Positions 1-9,218 of a DNA stretch of 64,000 nucleotides are shown here, in pieces; the stretch's first letter is position 1, and each line of letters opens with the position of its first letter. Both the position numbers and the translations under genes were made by a program. The notes under the pieces are model-generated. The model saw nothing but the letters and a program-made list of their open reading frames with translations. It was not told the origin of the DNA and made no database searches. Origin of the DNA: Paenibacillus sp. Root444D2 (GTDB taxonomy: Bacteria; Bacillota; Bacilli; Paenibacillales; NBRC-103111); contig NZ_LMEO01000045.1 in NCBI RefSeq assembly GCF_001426375.1, forward strand, positions 182,825 to 246,824, written 5' to 3'.

Positions 1-288
1 GTATTCATCCATACTCCCATTCCAGGCTGCATCTACGTTGATATAATTGTACCCATGAGGCTGCAGAGTCGCATGCATAGCGTCAGATTGCGCTATAATC
101 TGTTCGGCTGTAATCCAATTTCCGTTGTTATGATACACCTGCATGCTGTAGCTGCTCCAGCCCATGTAGGGTTTTTGCGCTAATCCATTATCAGCTGCCT
201 GTACGGGTTGTCCTTTCGGGATAAAGACAGCAAACAACGTGATAAAGAAACTAAAAACCAGCAGCCATAATCTAGTTTTCTTATTCAT
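1..288 (-). CDS. GH27-like secreted glycosidase, N-terminal part only
   Basis: The first 96 codons of a gene that runs off the left edge of the window. The translation starts MNKKTRLWLL, followed by a hydrophobic signal-peptide stretch to about residue 30 and a small-residue cleavage region (VQAADNG). Next come KPYMGWSSYS and, near residue 80, HGYNYINVDAAW. These fit the start of a GH27 (alpha-galactosidase-type) TIM barrel, where a PxMGWNSW-like strand and a Y-x-N-x-D strand are typical. The gene is too short here to test the catalytic Asp pair. Its start is only about 40 bp beyond the terminator of the binding-protein gene, so it may depend on read-through from importer set 1. The substrate is unknown; an alpha-galactoside is an inference from the family. 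Confidence 0.65.
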   Translation of the reverse strand, partial: MNKKTRLWLLVFSFFITLFAVFIPKGQPVQAADNGLAQKPYMGWSSYSMQVYHNNGNWITAEQIIAQSDAMHATLQPHGYNYINVDAAWNGSMDEY

Positions 289-328
289 ATATCCCACATC
301 ATACATCCCCTTTAGTGTTTAAATTCGT

Positions 329-370
329 AAAAAAAAGCCAGGTGCTTTAATTCTAGAACAAACACCTGGC
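329..370 (-). terminator. Rho-independent terminator after the set 1 binding-protein gene
   Basis: An 8-bp inverted repeat (GCCAGGTG 337-344, CACCTGGC 363-370) is followed on the minus strand by a run of eight T (complement of 329-336). It starts 18 bp after the stop of the 388-2067 gene. Confidence 0.85.
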
Positions 371-387
371 CACTACTTCATCGATCG

Positions 388-2067
388 TTATTTTTTTATT
401 GCTGCAGTATCGTAAGCTTTTTGCAGAATTTCAAGGTATCTGCCCATTTTTAAGTTTTCGAGACCTTTCACATAGGCATCCCAATCCTTCGTCAAGTCCT
501 TATTCCCTGTAATAAATTGAAGCGAACTTTGCTCAATATAGTTCTTGATGTTGGTTTGAAGAATGCTCGCTTCGTCTGTGAGTGCCGGATCAATCCAAAT
601 CGCCCACATTGGGAATAGTTCCTTCGGTTCATGACCTTGATACAAGAGCGTCGCATCGTAGAGTCTACGCTCGTAGTTTGCAGAGTCGTAAACATCCGTT
701 CCTTGTACGAAGCTGTCTCTGTACTCTTTCGGCTGGTAGAAGTGACCCATACCGCTCCATCCGGCATTACGAGGAGGCTGCCCGTCTACAGCTGGAATCG
801 TTGCAATTTGAGGTGTAACTCCCTTGCCTAAAGCCACTTCGCCATCTTTCGGTTTTCTCCAATCGATGCCTTCCATACCTGATGCTGCATTCGTTTGTCC
901 TTCTGTCGTGTACATGTAATCAACCATTTTAATCAACGCGATTTGTGATTCTTTGCTTGCTTTGTTCGTAAGAACGAATTTCGCACCCGGAATTAAGCCA
1001 CCTCCATCATGCGTTGCTAATGAACCATGCGGTCCTGTCAGCGGAGGTACGGGATTATAATCAGCTGAATTTTTATTTCCTTTATCAATGTTAACGAAGA
1101 TGGCTGGATGCATGCCCGCGCCTGCACCTAGAATTTGTCCGCCAGCGTTCTCGCCAATTTTCTTAAAGGCTTCGGCATTTTGCGTAAACGCACCTGGATC
1201 GATCAAGCCCTCGTCGTACAACGATTTAATATAGGTAAGTCCTTCTTTCCATTCCGGCTTATTGGCCGCAGTATCCACTTTACCGTTAACTAAGTTCAGG
1301 TAATTCCGGTCATCATCATAGATGAAGCCGTTCATCAGGAATGGAATGACACGCACGCCGAAATCCTCAATCGATCCGCTAAGCGGAACTTCGTCAGCTT
1401 TACCATTGCCGTTAGGATCGTTCTTCTTGAAAGCTTGAAGCACTTTCTTGAAATCTTCGGTCGTTTTCGGCATTTCGAGGTTTAATTTTTTCAACCAGCT
1501 TGTATTGATCCACATTTTGTTCGGGTAAGAACAGTGGAAGCATTGCGTATAGGAGCCAAGTCCGTATATTTTTCCGTCTGGCGCTGTGACGAAGCTTTTG
1601 AGCGTTGGATCCTTCTCCATCGCCTTTTTAATATTAGGCGCATATTGGTCGATCAAATCGTTCAATGGAAGCAGAACGCCTTGCTTGCCGAACTTGAGAA
1701 GATCAGCTTGTGAGAATTGGTCGATATAGGCCGTTAACATATACGCCTCTGGATAATCGCCGCTCGCTAAGGAGATTTGACGCTTTTCTTTGGCCCCATC
1801 ATAAGGGATGATTTCGAACTTAAATTTAGCATTAAATTTGCTTTCCAAATGCTTCGTGAATAGGTTCGTCTTCAAATCCATGTCGTTCGCTTGTTGAGCA
1901 AAGACGCTAATTTCTACGGGTTTAGCCGCCGCTGGTGCTGCACTTGGCGAAGCTGTCCCTGTTGAAGGATTCGGCGATGCCGTATTCTCCACTTTACTCG
2001 AACATGCGGCAAGTACCATACTGAACATCAAGATGAAAACCAAGCTACTAACCGATCTTCTTTTCAA
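388..2067 (-). CDS. ABC importer set 1 extracellular sugar-binding lipoprotein (LplA type)
   Basis: A 559-residue lipoprotein that should capture a sugar outside the membrane and deliver it to the two permeases encoded just upstream. The N-terminus has basic residues, a hydrophobic stretch and a lipobox ending LAAC with Cys22 as the lipidation site, then a Ser/Ala/Pro-rich linker to about residue 50. The length, and the DPNGNGKADEVPL segment, fit the large LplA-type solute-binding proteins of Paenibacillus rather than the roughly 430-residue MalE type. The start is TTG, preceded by GGGAG at a good distance. It is the last gene of the permease-permease-lipoprotein operon and ends in a strong terminator. 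The ligand cannot be read from sequence; the two nearby GH95-type enzymes suggest a fucose- or galactose-containing oligosaccharide (inference). Confidence 0.85.
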   Translation of the reverse strand: MKRRSVSSLVFILMFSMVLAACSSKVENTASPNPSTGTASPSAAPAAAKPVEISVFAQQANDMDLKTNLFTKHLESKFNAKFKFEIIPYDGAKEKRQISLASGDYPEAYMLTAYIDQFSQADLLKFGKQGVLLPLNDLIDQYAPNIKKAMEKDPTLKSFVTAPDGKIYGLGSYTQCFHCSYPNKMWINTSWLKKLNLEMPKTTEDFKKVLQAFKKNDPNGNGKADEVPLSGSIEDFGVRVIPFLMNGFIYDDDRNYLNLVNGKVDTAANKPEWKEGLTYIKSLYDEGLIDPGAFTQNAEAFKKIGENAGGQILGAGAGMHPAIFVNIDKGNKNSADYNPVPPLTGPHGSLATHDGGGLIPGAKFVLTNKASKESQIALIKMVDYMYTTEGQTNAASGMEGIDWRKPKDGEVALGKGVTPQIATIPAVDGQPPRNAGWSGMGHFYQPKEYRDSFVQGTDVYDSANYERRLYDATLLYQGHEPKELFPMWAIWIDPALTDEASILQTNIKNYIEQSSLQFITGNKDLTKDWDAYVKGLENLKMGRYLEILQKAYDTAAIKK

Positions 2068-2189
2068 TTGAATCCGCTCCCTTTTTTGAATTGACTAGTT
2101 TGCTTATCTATCGTTTAATCTTTAGACGCTATTTTTTTAGTCAATCACCCCTTTCAATTCTTCAATCGGACAGGTTATCCCTCTTTCAC

Positions 2190-3086
2190 TTACCCTTTTA
2201 CAGAACCTACCAACATCCCCTGAACAAAGTAACGCTGCACAAACGGGTAGATGACGAGTACTGGAAGCGTTGCCACGACAATCAGTGAATATTTCAAAAG
2301 CTCTGCCAGCTGCTGTCTTTCTACCTGTTTTAAGGCATCTGTGGCATTGGAGCTATTGTTAAGAATGATAATGCTGCGCAAAATGAGCTGAAGCGGAAAA
2401 AGGTTGGCGGTTTTGAGATAAATAAGGGCATCGAAGTAAGCGTTCCATTGACCCACAGCGTACATTAAGAACAGAACAGCTATGATTGGTTTCGATAATG
2501 GAACCACAACACTCCACATGAACCTCAGATCGCTGCATCCATCTATTTCACTCGAATCAATTAATTCATCGGGAATTGAGGACTGGAAGAACGTTCTCGC
2601 AATGATCACTTGCCATACCCATATCGCGTTAGGAATCAATAAGGCCCATCTGGTATCGATTAACCCCATCTGTTTCACAACCAAGTAAGTAGGAATCAAT
2701 CCACCGCTAAATAACAACGTGAATGTAATTAGCATCATCAGCATATTTCTTCCGAATAAAGTTTTACGTGATAATGGATAAGCAATCATGATCGTAAGCA
2801 TTACACTGATGATCGTTCCGGCAGCCGTATAAAAAAGAGAATTGGCGTAGCCTGTAACAATTTTCGGGTTTTCGATGAGAGTTGCATATCCCTTGAGGGA
2901 AAATTCTACGGGCCAGAGCCACACACGGCCTGAGGTTACCGCCGACGGACTGCTGAACGAGCTGCTAAAAATATAAATAAGCGGATATAAGACGATAACT
3001 AAAAGGAGGCTCAGTATCACGTAGATGCTAATCAAAAATAGTTTATCGCCAACCGATTCTCTGATTGTCGTTTTCATCGTATTCAT
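2190..3086 (-). CDS. ABC importer set 1 permease, LplC/YtcP type
   Basis: A 298-residue inner-membrane permease with about six hydrophobic helices and the cytoplasmic EAA loop (around SSEIDGCSD, residues 175-195) that docks the ATPase. It ends in the MLVGSVKG-type tail typical of LplC/YtcP proteins. The ATG start has GGAGG nine bases upstream. It lies 19 bp after the partner permease and 122 bp before the binding-protein start, so the three genes should form one transcript. No ATPase gene accompanies the set, so a shared MsmX-type ATPase encoded elsewhere is expected, as known for related importers. Confidence 0.88.
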   Translation of the reverse strand: MNTMKTTIRESVGDKLFLISIYVILSLLLVIVLYPLIYIFSSSFSSPSAVTSGRVWLWPVEFSLKGYATLIENPKIVTGYANSLFYTAAGTIISVMLTIMIAYPLSRKTLFGRNMLMMLITFTLLFSGGLIPTYLVVKQMGLIDTRWALLIPNAIWVWQVIIARTFFQSSIPDELIDSSEIDGCSDLRFMWSVVVPLSKPIIAVLFLMYAVGQWNAYFDALIYLKTANLFPLQLILRSIIILNNSSNATDALKQVERQQLAELLKYSLIVVATLPVLVIYPFVQRYFVQGMLVGSVKG

Positions 3087-3105
3087 CGTTTGGTTCCTCC
3101 ATTGT

Positions 3106-4071
3106 TTACCAGATACTCGTATTCGATAATCGCTTTGCTACCATATTGACACTGACAAGCAGAATTAAATTGATAACAGAATTAAACAATCCAACCGCAG
3201 TAGCAAAACTATAATTCGCGTTCAATAAACCAATTTGATATACGTAAGTGGCAATCACTTCGGAATTTATCTTGTTCAGCGGATTTTGCAGCAGATAGAT
3301 CTTTTCGAAGCCAAGCGACATGACACTCCCTACATTCAAAATGAAAACAATCGTGATGGTTGGCATGATGCCGGGCAAGTCGATATGACGGATTTTCTGA
3401 AACCGTGAAGCGCCATCTACTTTGGCTGCCTCATAGAGTGAAGGATCGACTCCTGCTAACGCAGCCAAGAAGATAACTGCCGAATAGCCTGCCGTCTGCC
3501 AAATATCCGACCACACATAGATCGAGCGAAACATGCCGGGTTCCCCAAGAAAATTGATTGATCCCATTCCGAAATGATTCATCGCCACATTAACGAAGCC
3601 TAGCCGTGGTGCTAGAAAAAGCATGATAATGGATACCATAACGACGGTGGATATAAAATAAGGAGCAAACGAAACCAATTGAACAAACCGCTTAAATTTG
3701 CCGTTGCGTATTTCATTAAGAGCCAAGGCTAACAAAATGGGAATTGGAAACCCGACGATTAACAAGTATCCGCTAATGAGGAGTGTATTTTTAATTAACG
3801 TCCAAAAGATCGGATTATCAAAAAACAACTTAAAATGCTTGAATCCTACCCATGGGCTTCCCCATATCCCTTTAGTGACGTTGTAATCCTTAAAAGCAAG
3901 GACGGCATTCAACATCGGATAGTATTTAAAAATAAGGAAAAACAAAGCTGGCGGAATGACGATAAGATACAGTTGCCAGTGTTTTCTAAAACTCTTTGCC
4001 GCTGCTGTGAGGAGGCCTCCACGCTCTTTTGGTGCCACTCTGCTGCGTTCGATTACAATCCCTTTTTCCAA
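3106..4071 (-). CDS. ABC importer set 1 permease, LplB/YteP type
   Basis: A membrane permease of 321 residues from the preferred start. An open frame continues 37 codons further upstream, but that stretch is the promoter: it contains the -10, the cre-like site and the 21-bp box. The chosen start is TTG at 4071, four bases after a GGGGGGAG ribosome site; ATG at 4095 has no such site. The protein shows an N-terminal cytoplasmic tail, the LplB hallmark FKYYPMLNAVLAFKDYN after the first helix, the YEAAKVDGA EAA loop and a C-terminal helix ending NTSIW. It is the first gene of the set 1 operon. Confidence 0.87.
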   Translation of the reverse strand: MEKGIVIERSRVAPKERGGLLTAAAKSFRKHWQLYLIVIPPALFFLIFKYYPMLNAVLAFKDYNVTKGIWGSPWVGFKHFKLFFDNPIFWTLIKNTLLISGYLLIVGFPIPILLALALNEIRNGKFKRFVQLVSFAPYFISTVVMVSIIMLFLAPRLGFVNVAMNHFGMGSINFLGEPGMFRSIYVWSDIWQTAGYSAVIFLAALAGVDPSLYEAAKVDGASRFQKIRHIDLPGIMPTITIVFILNVGSVMSLGFEKIYLLQNPLNKINSEVIATYVYQIGLLNANYSFATAVGLFNSVINLILLVSVNMVAKRLSNTSIW

Positions 4072-4102
4072 AATGCTCCCCCCTAAATTCCTCATGCAGT
4101 TC

Positions 4103-4170
4103 TGATAGCGCTTTCTATATGGCTGATTATAGGGGTCTATTGTTGCTCCCGTATAGGTACAATTGCGTCG
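4103..4170 (-). promoter_or_regulatory. Promoter of importer set 1 with activator-type box and cre site
   Basis: Read on the minus strand: a 21-bp box (4150-4170, core CAATTGTACCTAT) sits where a -35 would be and no consensus -35 is seen. After 18 bp comes TATAAT (4126-4131), and just downstream AGAAAGCGCTATCA (4103-4116), which matches the cre consensus at 13 of 14 positions. The same arrangement recurs at 9134-9200. A missing -35 under a conserved box suggests an AraC-type activator, and a cre after the -10 suggests CcpA roadblock repression (both inferred). Confidence 0.65.
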
Positions 4171-4252
4171 TTTTACGAACAAATAACCCGAATTCAGCGG
4201 ACATTTTTCCTATTCGAACGGCCATTTTCCCCGCTACAGCCATATGAGACAG

Positions 4253-4284
4253 AAAAAATCCTAACCGCCTAAGCGATTAGGATT
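4253..4284 (-). terminator. Terminator after the set 1 AraC sensor
   Basis: Inverted repeat AATCCTAA (4257-4264) / TTAGGATT (4277-4284) followed by six T on the minus strand, starting directly after the stop codon at 4286. Confidence 0.85.
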
Positions 4285-4285
4285 T

Positions 4286-6592
4286 TCATTCTTCTGGGGA
4301 CTGTCTGAACGAGCTTGGCGATACGCCCATAACTCGCTTGAACGCCCTTCGGAAGGAATGTGAACTGTTATAGCCAACATGCGAAGCGATTTCATCCACG
4401 TTATATTGATTTCTTTTTAAAAGAGTCGCTGCATGGTCCATTCTAACTTTTTCCAAATGATCGGATAAATTCGTCCCCGTTACCTCTTTAAATAATTGGG
4501 AGATGTATTTTTCTGGACGCTCTACAATCTCAGCTATCCGGTACAGATTTAAATCGGGATCTGAATACTTTTCAGCGATATATTCATTAATTTGCTTCAC
4601 TGTTTTAATATGCGCATCGTTCTTTTTACTCGTGATGAGACCGCACATGGCTGAGATAATCTCATTGATTTCACGCGAAATCAGCTCAATGGCTTCAGAG
4701 GCCTGGATGCTAATGATCCGATTTTTGATTTTCTCGAACATAGGAGATTCCATGAGAGCCTTCTGGTCGAGTAATTTAAGCAGCGTTCCTTTCACTTCTC
4801 CAATGAACTGATGCTTCATCTCCACAGAAAGCTCTCGATTTTCTGTATTTTGCTCGATCATCGACTTGACGATCCGCTCGGCTTCATCCACATCGCCTGC
4901 CCTAATTGTACTGATTAATCGCAGCTCCACATCGATTGGATAATAATACGTGTTACTCTCTACTCGTGTATCACTGTACCAAACGATTCCTTTTCTATTC
5001 ATATATACGGCGTATTCTAAGGCCTGTCTGGCTTGCTCATAGGAACGGCTAATCTCCATGACGGAAGCAAAGGGATCGCTTAATGCTGCTGTAATGGTAA
5101 TTCGATAATCGGTAAAGGCCAGATTGGCAAGATTAGCCACGAGTTGTTCGATTTCCTCCTTGCCAATTTCTTCACCTTCATCCTTTTCTCCTGATGTAAA
5201 TAAGGTTACTATGCGATCTGAACCCAAATCAGTCATATGAACATGCAAGTGGCTGCCTGAATCAATTAATATCTGTTTCAGGATGAGTCTGGCCGCATTC
5301 AGCTCGTTGAGAATTTCAACGCTATCCATACCGGAGTAGCCATTGATTTGTACGATACCTGTGTACCCGGTATTCATATTTAGCCCTGTGTCAGCTTGCG
5401 CGGCAGCAGAAATCATTTCTTCCCTCGATTGAAATTCTCCCGCAATTAGGCGTTTGTAAAAAGCATCTCGAATTAATGGAAGCTGCCTATTCAACTCAGA
5501 CTCAAGGCGCTTGTTATTCGTAATGATATTCGAAATATTACCTTGCAAGAAATCATATTCATTGCGCTCTGTCGTTGCTTCCTTGCCAAACTGGTCTTTC
5601 ATTACACTTAGCAGCCTATTAATCGGCACCGTATTTCGATAAGACAGCATAAAACCAACAAAAAGCCCGATCACTAGTGCAACACCGGTCACCGACCAAG
5701 TGATGTACTTGATTTTATTCGCATTCTCCATTAGGACATGTCTTGGAATGCCTGTGCTGTATACCCAACCCGTTAATTTGGATTGAATCCTTATCACGAG
5801 ATCATCGTCATAGAATTGACTGACTTTCTCTTTATCGAAGCGGCTGTCAGCAGATAAGTGATCCATTTCCTGTTGACTGATCCCCTGCAAGCTAATGGTA
5901 TGTCCTTCCGCATCACTAATATGCGTCCAACCGCTGTTCGGATCTCTTAAACCGGACAAAACACTGTTGATTGTTTGTTCATCAATAATGGTGACAACCG
6001 TGGCCGGTGGAGAATCACTGAAGCTGTCTAATGGGAGCGATTGCATAAAGGTGACGACGGAGGTTTGGACGCCGTTATTGACAAACGGACTCAGCGGCAT
6101 GATTTCGCTTCTATGTGTTTTCTCTAATACCGTTTTTTTCCATTCGTCCAAGGAAAGATTGGTGTAATGGGAAGTCTGATAATAATGCTCAGGGCGAAAA
6201 TAAGCATTGCCTGGCGTCATAACGACGTTAAAATTCGTCAAATAAATATAGAAATGCTTCAAAAAATCATTCGTTTGGCTGTAGGCCTTAATATCTCTCG
6301 TTATTTTCCAGACCCCATACACATTTGCTTTATCATCGACCAATTTTTCGTTCAAAAGGACACTCAGGTCTTGGTTTAAAGCCAGCTGCCTCGTAAAACT
6401 TTCAACTTCGGCCATTCTGCGTTCCAGAATCTCCTGGCTCTTTTGAAGCTGCGTCACATTATTCTCAATGGAAATCGATTGTGTGACCGTGATCGAAGTA
6501 CGGTATGACATGTAGCCTGCAATGCTGGGAATGATCAAAATAACGATATAAGAGATCAGAAACCTTCGAAATAATCTGGAAAACTTGGGCAC
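4286..6592 (-). CDS. Membrane-bound AraC-family sensor-regulator for importer set 1
   Basis: A 768-residue one-component regulator. A first membrane helix (about residues 10-30) and a second (about 295-315) bracket a roughly 260-residue extracellular sensor of the Cache-like kind. A middle cytoplasmic region follows, and the last 100 residues form two AraC helix-turn-helix motifs (LYRIAEIVERPEKYISQLFK, then VDEIASHVGYNSSHSFRRAF). It uses a GTG start with GGGAG eight bases upstream. It lies between the set 1 operon and the GH95-type genes, so it is the natural candidate to activate both promoters carrying the shared 21-bp box. The signal is probably an extracellular sugar or a ligand-loaded binding protein (inference). 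Confidence 0.85.
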   Translation of the reverse strand: MPKFSRLFRRFLISYIVILIIPSIAGYMSYRTSITVTQSISIENNVTQLQKSQEILERRMAEVESFTRQLALNQDLSVLLNEKLVDDKANVYGVWKITRDIKAYSQTNDFLKHFYIYLTNFNVVMTPGNAYFRPEHYYQTSHYTNLSLDEWKKTVLEKTHRSEIMPLSPFVNNGVQTSVVTFMQSLPLDSFSDSPPATVVTIIDEQTINSVLSGLRDPNSGWTHISDAEGHTISLQGISQQEMDHLSADSRFDKEKVSQFYDDDLVIRIQSKLTGWVYSTGIPRHVLMENANKIKYITWSVTGVALVIGLFVGFMLSYRNTVPINRLLSVMKDQFGKEATTERNEYDFLQGNISNIITNNKRLESELNRQLPLIRDAFYKRLIAGEFQSREEMISAAAQADTGLNMNTGYTGIVQINGYSGMDSVEILNELNAARLILKQILIDSGSHLHVHMTDLGSDRIVTLFTSGEKDEGEEIGKEEIEQLVANLANLAFTDYRITITAALSDPFASVMEISRSYEQARQALEYAVYMNRKGIVWYSDTRVESNTYYYPIDVELRLISTIRAGDVDEAERIVKSMIEQNTENRELSVEMKHQFIGEVKGTLLKLLDQKALMESPMFEKIKNRIISIQASEAIELISREINEIISAMCGLITSKKNDAHIKTVKQINEYIAEKYSDPDLNLYRIAEIVERPEKYISQLFKEVTGTNLSDHLEKVRMDHAATLLKRNQYNVDEIASHVGYNSSHSFRRAFKRVMGVSPSSFRQSPEE

Positions 6593-6661
6593 TAACCATT
6601 CTCCCTTTCATTTTGGAGGTTTCGGAATACGTTCTTTAACAAGTTAGCACGATTCTTCAAC

Positions 6662-6687
6662 AAAAAAAACCCCTTGACGGGTCTTTT
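6662..6687 (-). terminator. Terminator after the GH95-like gene
   Basis: On the minus strand an AAAGACCC/GGGGTTTT hairpin with a short loop runs into a T tract (complement of 6662-6669). It lies 25 bp after the stop at 6712. Confidence 0.7.
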
Positions 6688-6711
6688 CTGATTTTCGCAA
6701 ATGACCTTTAC

Positions 6712-9084
6712 TTAAGCTCTTAGGAAACGAATATGTTCACCTTTCATTGTGTCCACCGTGATGATGTTCCCTGTCAGCATTTCTTCCCCTCTACTGTGTA
6801 TGCATCTAACACCCTTTTCCCAAGGGCTATAGATCTGAAGCCGGGAGCCAGCCTCACTATATATTTCTATCCATAGGACATCCTCCCGATTAGCTGCAGC
6901 ACTTACAAGAAAGCCTCCAACCGCGCGCAGCGTGGAAAACTCCGTATATTTCTCTATGTCCCAGTTAGGGAAAAAGCGAAGGATGCCATTATAGCTTTGC
7001 ATCAAGCACTCATTGATAACAGCGGGCAATGCAAAATTTTCAAACCATATGCCCATCGATCCCATATAATCAAAAGCCGTTGTGTCGGAATACCGCCCGC
7101 CGGATTGCAGTAGTTTGTCTGTGCATGTTCCATTTGGAAGCAGACAGTATTTGATTTGACGTTTAAATCGTTCCAGATCAAGCTGACCTAATCGCGCCCC
7201 TGCGAGATGATAGAAAACAAGGTCGTTTCCACCTTCGTTGCGGTGATTCTTATAGGAATTAACGGCGATCTCATATTGCTCGGGCGATGTATGCAAGCCG
7301 TGGTCTTCTCCGGGAAAAATGGTTGAAACCCCGTTGGGAACATTATAGACGACTTCGGGATCTTCACCTGGTACAGAAACGAATACTTTACCCCGCTGTG
7401 ATTCTGCCGTCGGATAATCAGGAAATTTATGTAAAACCTCCTGCACCTCAGCGAGCAGTTCGGCTTCTTCATCGTTTCGGTCTAGCTCGCCGCACGCCTT
7501 GGTGAAAGCGTTGAACAGAAACTTCGTTAATGTTAAGTCGACGATACAATCGCTGTTTTTCTTGAACCCAGGGGTTAATTCATACAATTCTGGTACGACG
7601 GTTGGGAAAATATGATACCGGTCATCACCCCAAGCCTCTCCATGCGCTTCCGGCCGTTTCATATAATCAACCATAAATAATACGGCTTCTTTCATTGGTG
7701 TGAAGGCACGCTCAGTCAAAAACGATTTGTCCATCGTATATAGATAATGCCACCAAAGACTCTGCACGGTCCATGGTGTTTCACATATTTCCCAGCCCCA
7801 GTGTGGTACGGGGTAAGGCATAATATTCATGTCCACAGGGTAAGCGGAATGCGGGTAATAGGCACCGCGAAGACCGTAATATTCTTTCGCCCACTTTTGG
7901 CTGATAGGGAGAATATGATCAACCATGTTCACATAGGCCAAATGTTTGTCTACATGATTGCTTGAGAATGCTACCCAAAATGGCTGCTGTGTGTTGTAAT
8001 TCATATGATAATCGCCATGCCAATCTGCACCGATCATGCCATAGCTCCAATTCGCAAATAAACCTGGGCAAGTGGCTTCTGGCTTCACAGCGCAATGGAA
8101 GAAATATAAATTTCGATACCAGATTTGCTCTAGAAATTCATCCTGCAAAATGATGCCCGAATGCGACCAATAGTCGTTCCAACTTTGCAACGAACCTGAT
8201 AACGCATAGGCGAATGACTCATTTGTCGGTGGATCAATCGGCTTTATTTCATGACTTATGACAGAGTCAAGTCCTTCGTCTAACTTGATGCATACGAAGA
8301 ATCCTGCTTCTTTACCTAGTAACACTTCCAGTTCATGACTGCTTTCTTGTACCGAAATTGATGGCGCGATCCTTGCTGATAAGCGGAACGCACGGTCGTT
8401 AGGATGTCCATCTCGCATCTCTTCTTCTAGGCAGGAGAAGGGAAGCGTTTGGTGGAACGCTAAAAGCTTATTGGAAGTATCGATTGCAGCCCGGAATGAG
8501 GGAATCTCCTTGGGTGTTGAAGGATCCGGGATGAGCTTCAATCGATTGAAGAAAGTAGCAGCCTTCCCAGCTTGATCAGAATCCTTCATCGCCACCCATA
8601 GTCGATCAGCTTGTTGGTCGACAAAAACCTGCAGCGTGGCTGAAGCCCCTTCATTCAGAAAATGGATTTCGCACATCCCGCAATCAATATACATCGAATA
8701 TCCTAGCACTTCTGTGGTTCGCGGGTCGAAACCCAGAAGTAGGGAGCCGCACGGCATCGGTCTAGGATATGTGAAGTTGTAGTTCTCGCTAGTCATCGTG
8801 ACATATTCGCGGTACCACTCTTCCTCGCTTAATGAAGCATACGTGTCTGGGATGTCCTTTAGTTTAGAGAACAAGCTCTCAAAGGTTCCTATATGTTCTT
8901 GATTATTTTCGGCGATCCGAATATCCCACACGTTGTTATGTCCGAAATGAATAAGGACCGCATCGGGTCGGGTCGTAACAACTGCCCCCAACCCTCCGTT
9001 CCCTAATAATGCTCCTTCGAAAAAGGTCGCTGCCGGGCGATCGTAAATAATGGTATGTTTACGCGCTTGTTCTTGTGAATTCAA
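6712..9084 (-). CDS. GH95-like (alpha/alpha)6-barrel glycosidase, cytoplasmic
   Basis: A large glycosidase without a signal peptide. The frame is open from 9213, but the first 43 codons cover the promoter and cre site. The likely start is TTG at 9084, eight bases after AGGGGG; ATG 9111 lacks a ribosome site. From this start it has 790 residues. An N-terminal beta-domain contains GALLGNGGLGA, resembling the LPIGNGRLG of the GH95 neighbour. The barrel follows with DYHMNYN (Asn362, Asn364), aligning with the Asn-x-Asn pair of GH95, and a VPELYEL segment near residue 500 that may hold the general acid. The GH95 DGNFGG motif is not kept, so it is a distant relative and its specificity is open. It has its own promoter sharing the set 1 box. 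Confidence 0.65.
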   Translation of the reverse strand: MNSQEQARKHTIIYDRPAATFFEGALLGNGGLGAVVTTRPDAVLIHFGHNNVWDIRIAENNQEHIGTFESLFSKLKDIPDTYASLSEEEWYREYVTMTSENYNFTYPRPMPCGSLLLGFDPRTTEVLGYSMYIDCGMCEIHFLNEGASATLQVFVDQQADRLWVAMKDSDQAGKAATFFNRLKLIPDPSTPKEIPSFRAAIDTSNKLLAFHQTLPFSCLEEEMRDGHPNDRAFRLSARIAPSISVQESSHELEVLLGKEAGFFVCIKLDEGLDSVISHEIKPIDPPTNESFAYALSGSLQSWNDYWSHSGIILQDEFLEQIWYRNLYFFHCAVKPEATCPGLFANWSYGMIGADWHGDYHMNYNTQQPFWVAFSSNHVDKHLAYVNMVDHILPISQKWAKEYYGLRGAYYPHSAYPVDMNIMPYPVPHWGWEICETPWTVQSLWWHYLYTMDKSFLTERAFTPMKEAVLFMVDYMKRPEAHGEAWGDDRYHIFPTVVPELYELTPGFKKNSDCIVDLTLTKFLFNAFTKACGELDRNDEEAELLAEVQEVLHKFPDYPTAESQRGKVFVSVPGEDPEVVYNVPNGVSTIFPGEDHGLHTSPEQYEIAVNSYKNHRNEGGNDLVFYHLAGARLGQLDLERFKRQIKYCLLPNGTCTDKLLQSGGRYSDTTAFDYMGSMGIWFENFALPAVINECLMQSYNGILRFFPNWDIEKYTEFSTLRAVGGFLVSAAANREDVLWIEIYSEAGSRLQIYSPWEKGVRCIHSRGEEMLTGNIITVDTMKGEHIRFLRA

Positions 9085-9133
9085 TACCTCTACCCCCTGA
9101 ATACCGTCCATGCAAAACTGAACTTCATCTATA

Positions 9134-9200
9134 TGATAGCGCTTACTACATGACTGATTATATAGTTTTAGGGCATAATCGCATAGGTACAATTGGGTCG
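9134..9200 (-). promoter_or_regulatory. Promoter of the GH95-like gene, copy of the set 1 box plus cre
   Basis: On the minus strand: 21-bp box at 9180-9200 identical to the set 1 box at 19 of 21 positions, 17 bp, TATAAT (9157-9162), then AGTAAGCGCTATCA (9134-9147), a 13/14 cre match. The sequence between the box and the -10 differs from set 1, so the conservation is confined to functional elements. Confidence 0.65.
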
Positions 9201-9218
9201 TAGAGCATACCATTTTCC

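Noticed and set aside
4072..4182. N-terminal extension of the set 1 LplB permease (MFVKRRNCTY...)
   Set aside because: This stretch contains the -10, cre site and the edge of the shared 21-bp box; the translation is accidental and TTG 4071 has the ribosome site.
9085..9213. N-terminal extension of the GH95-like protein (MVCSTTQLYL...)
   Set aside because: It overlays the promoter elements at 9134-9200, and TTG 9084 has a well-placed AGGGGG.
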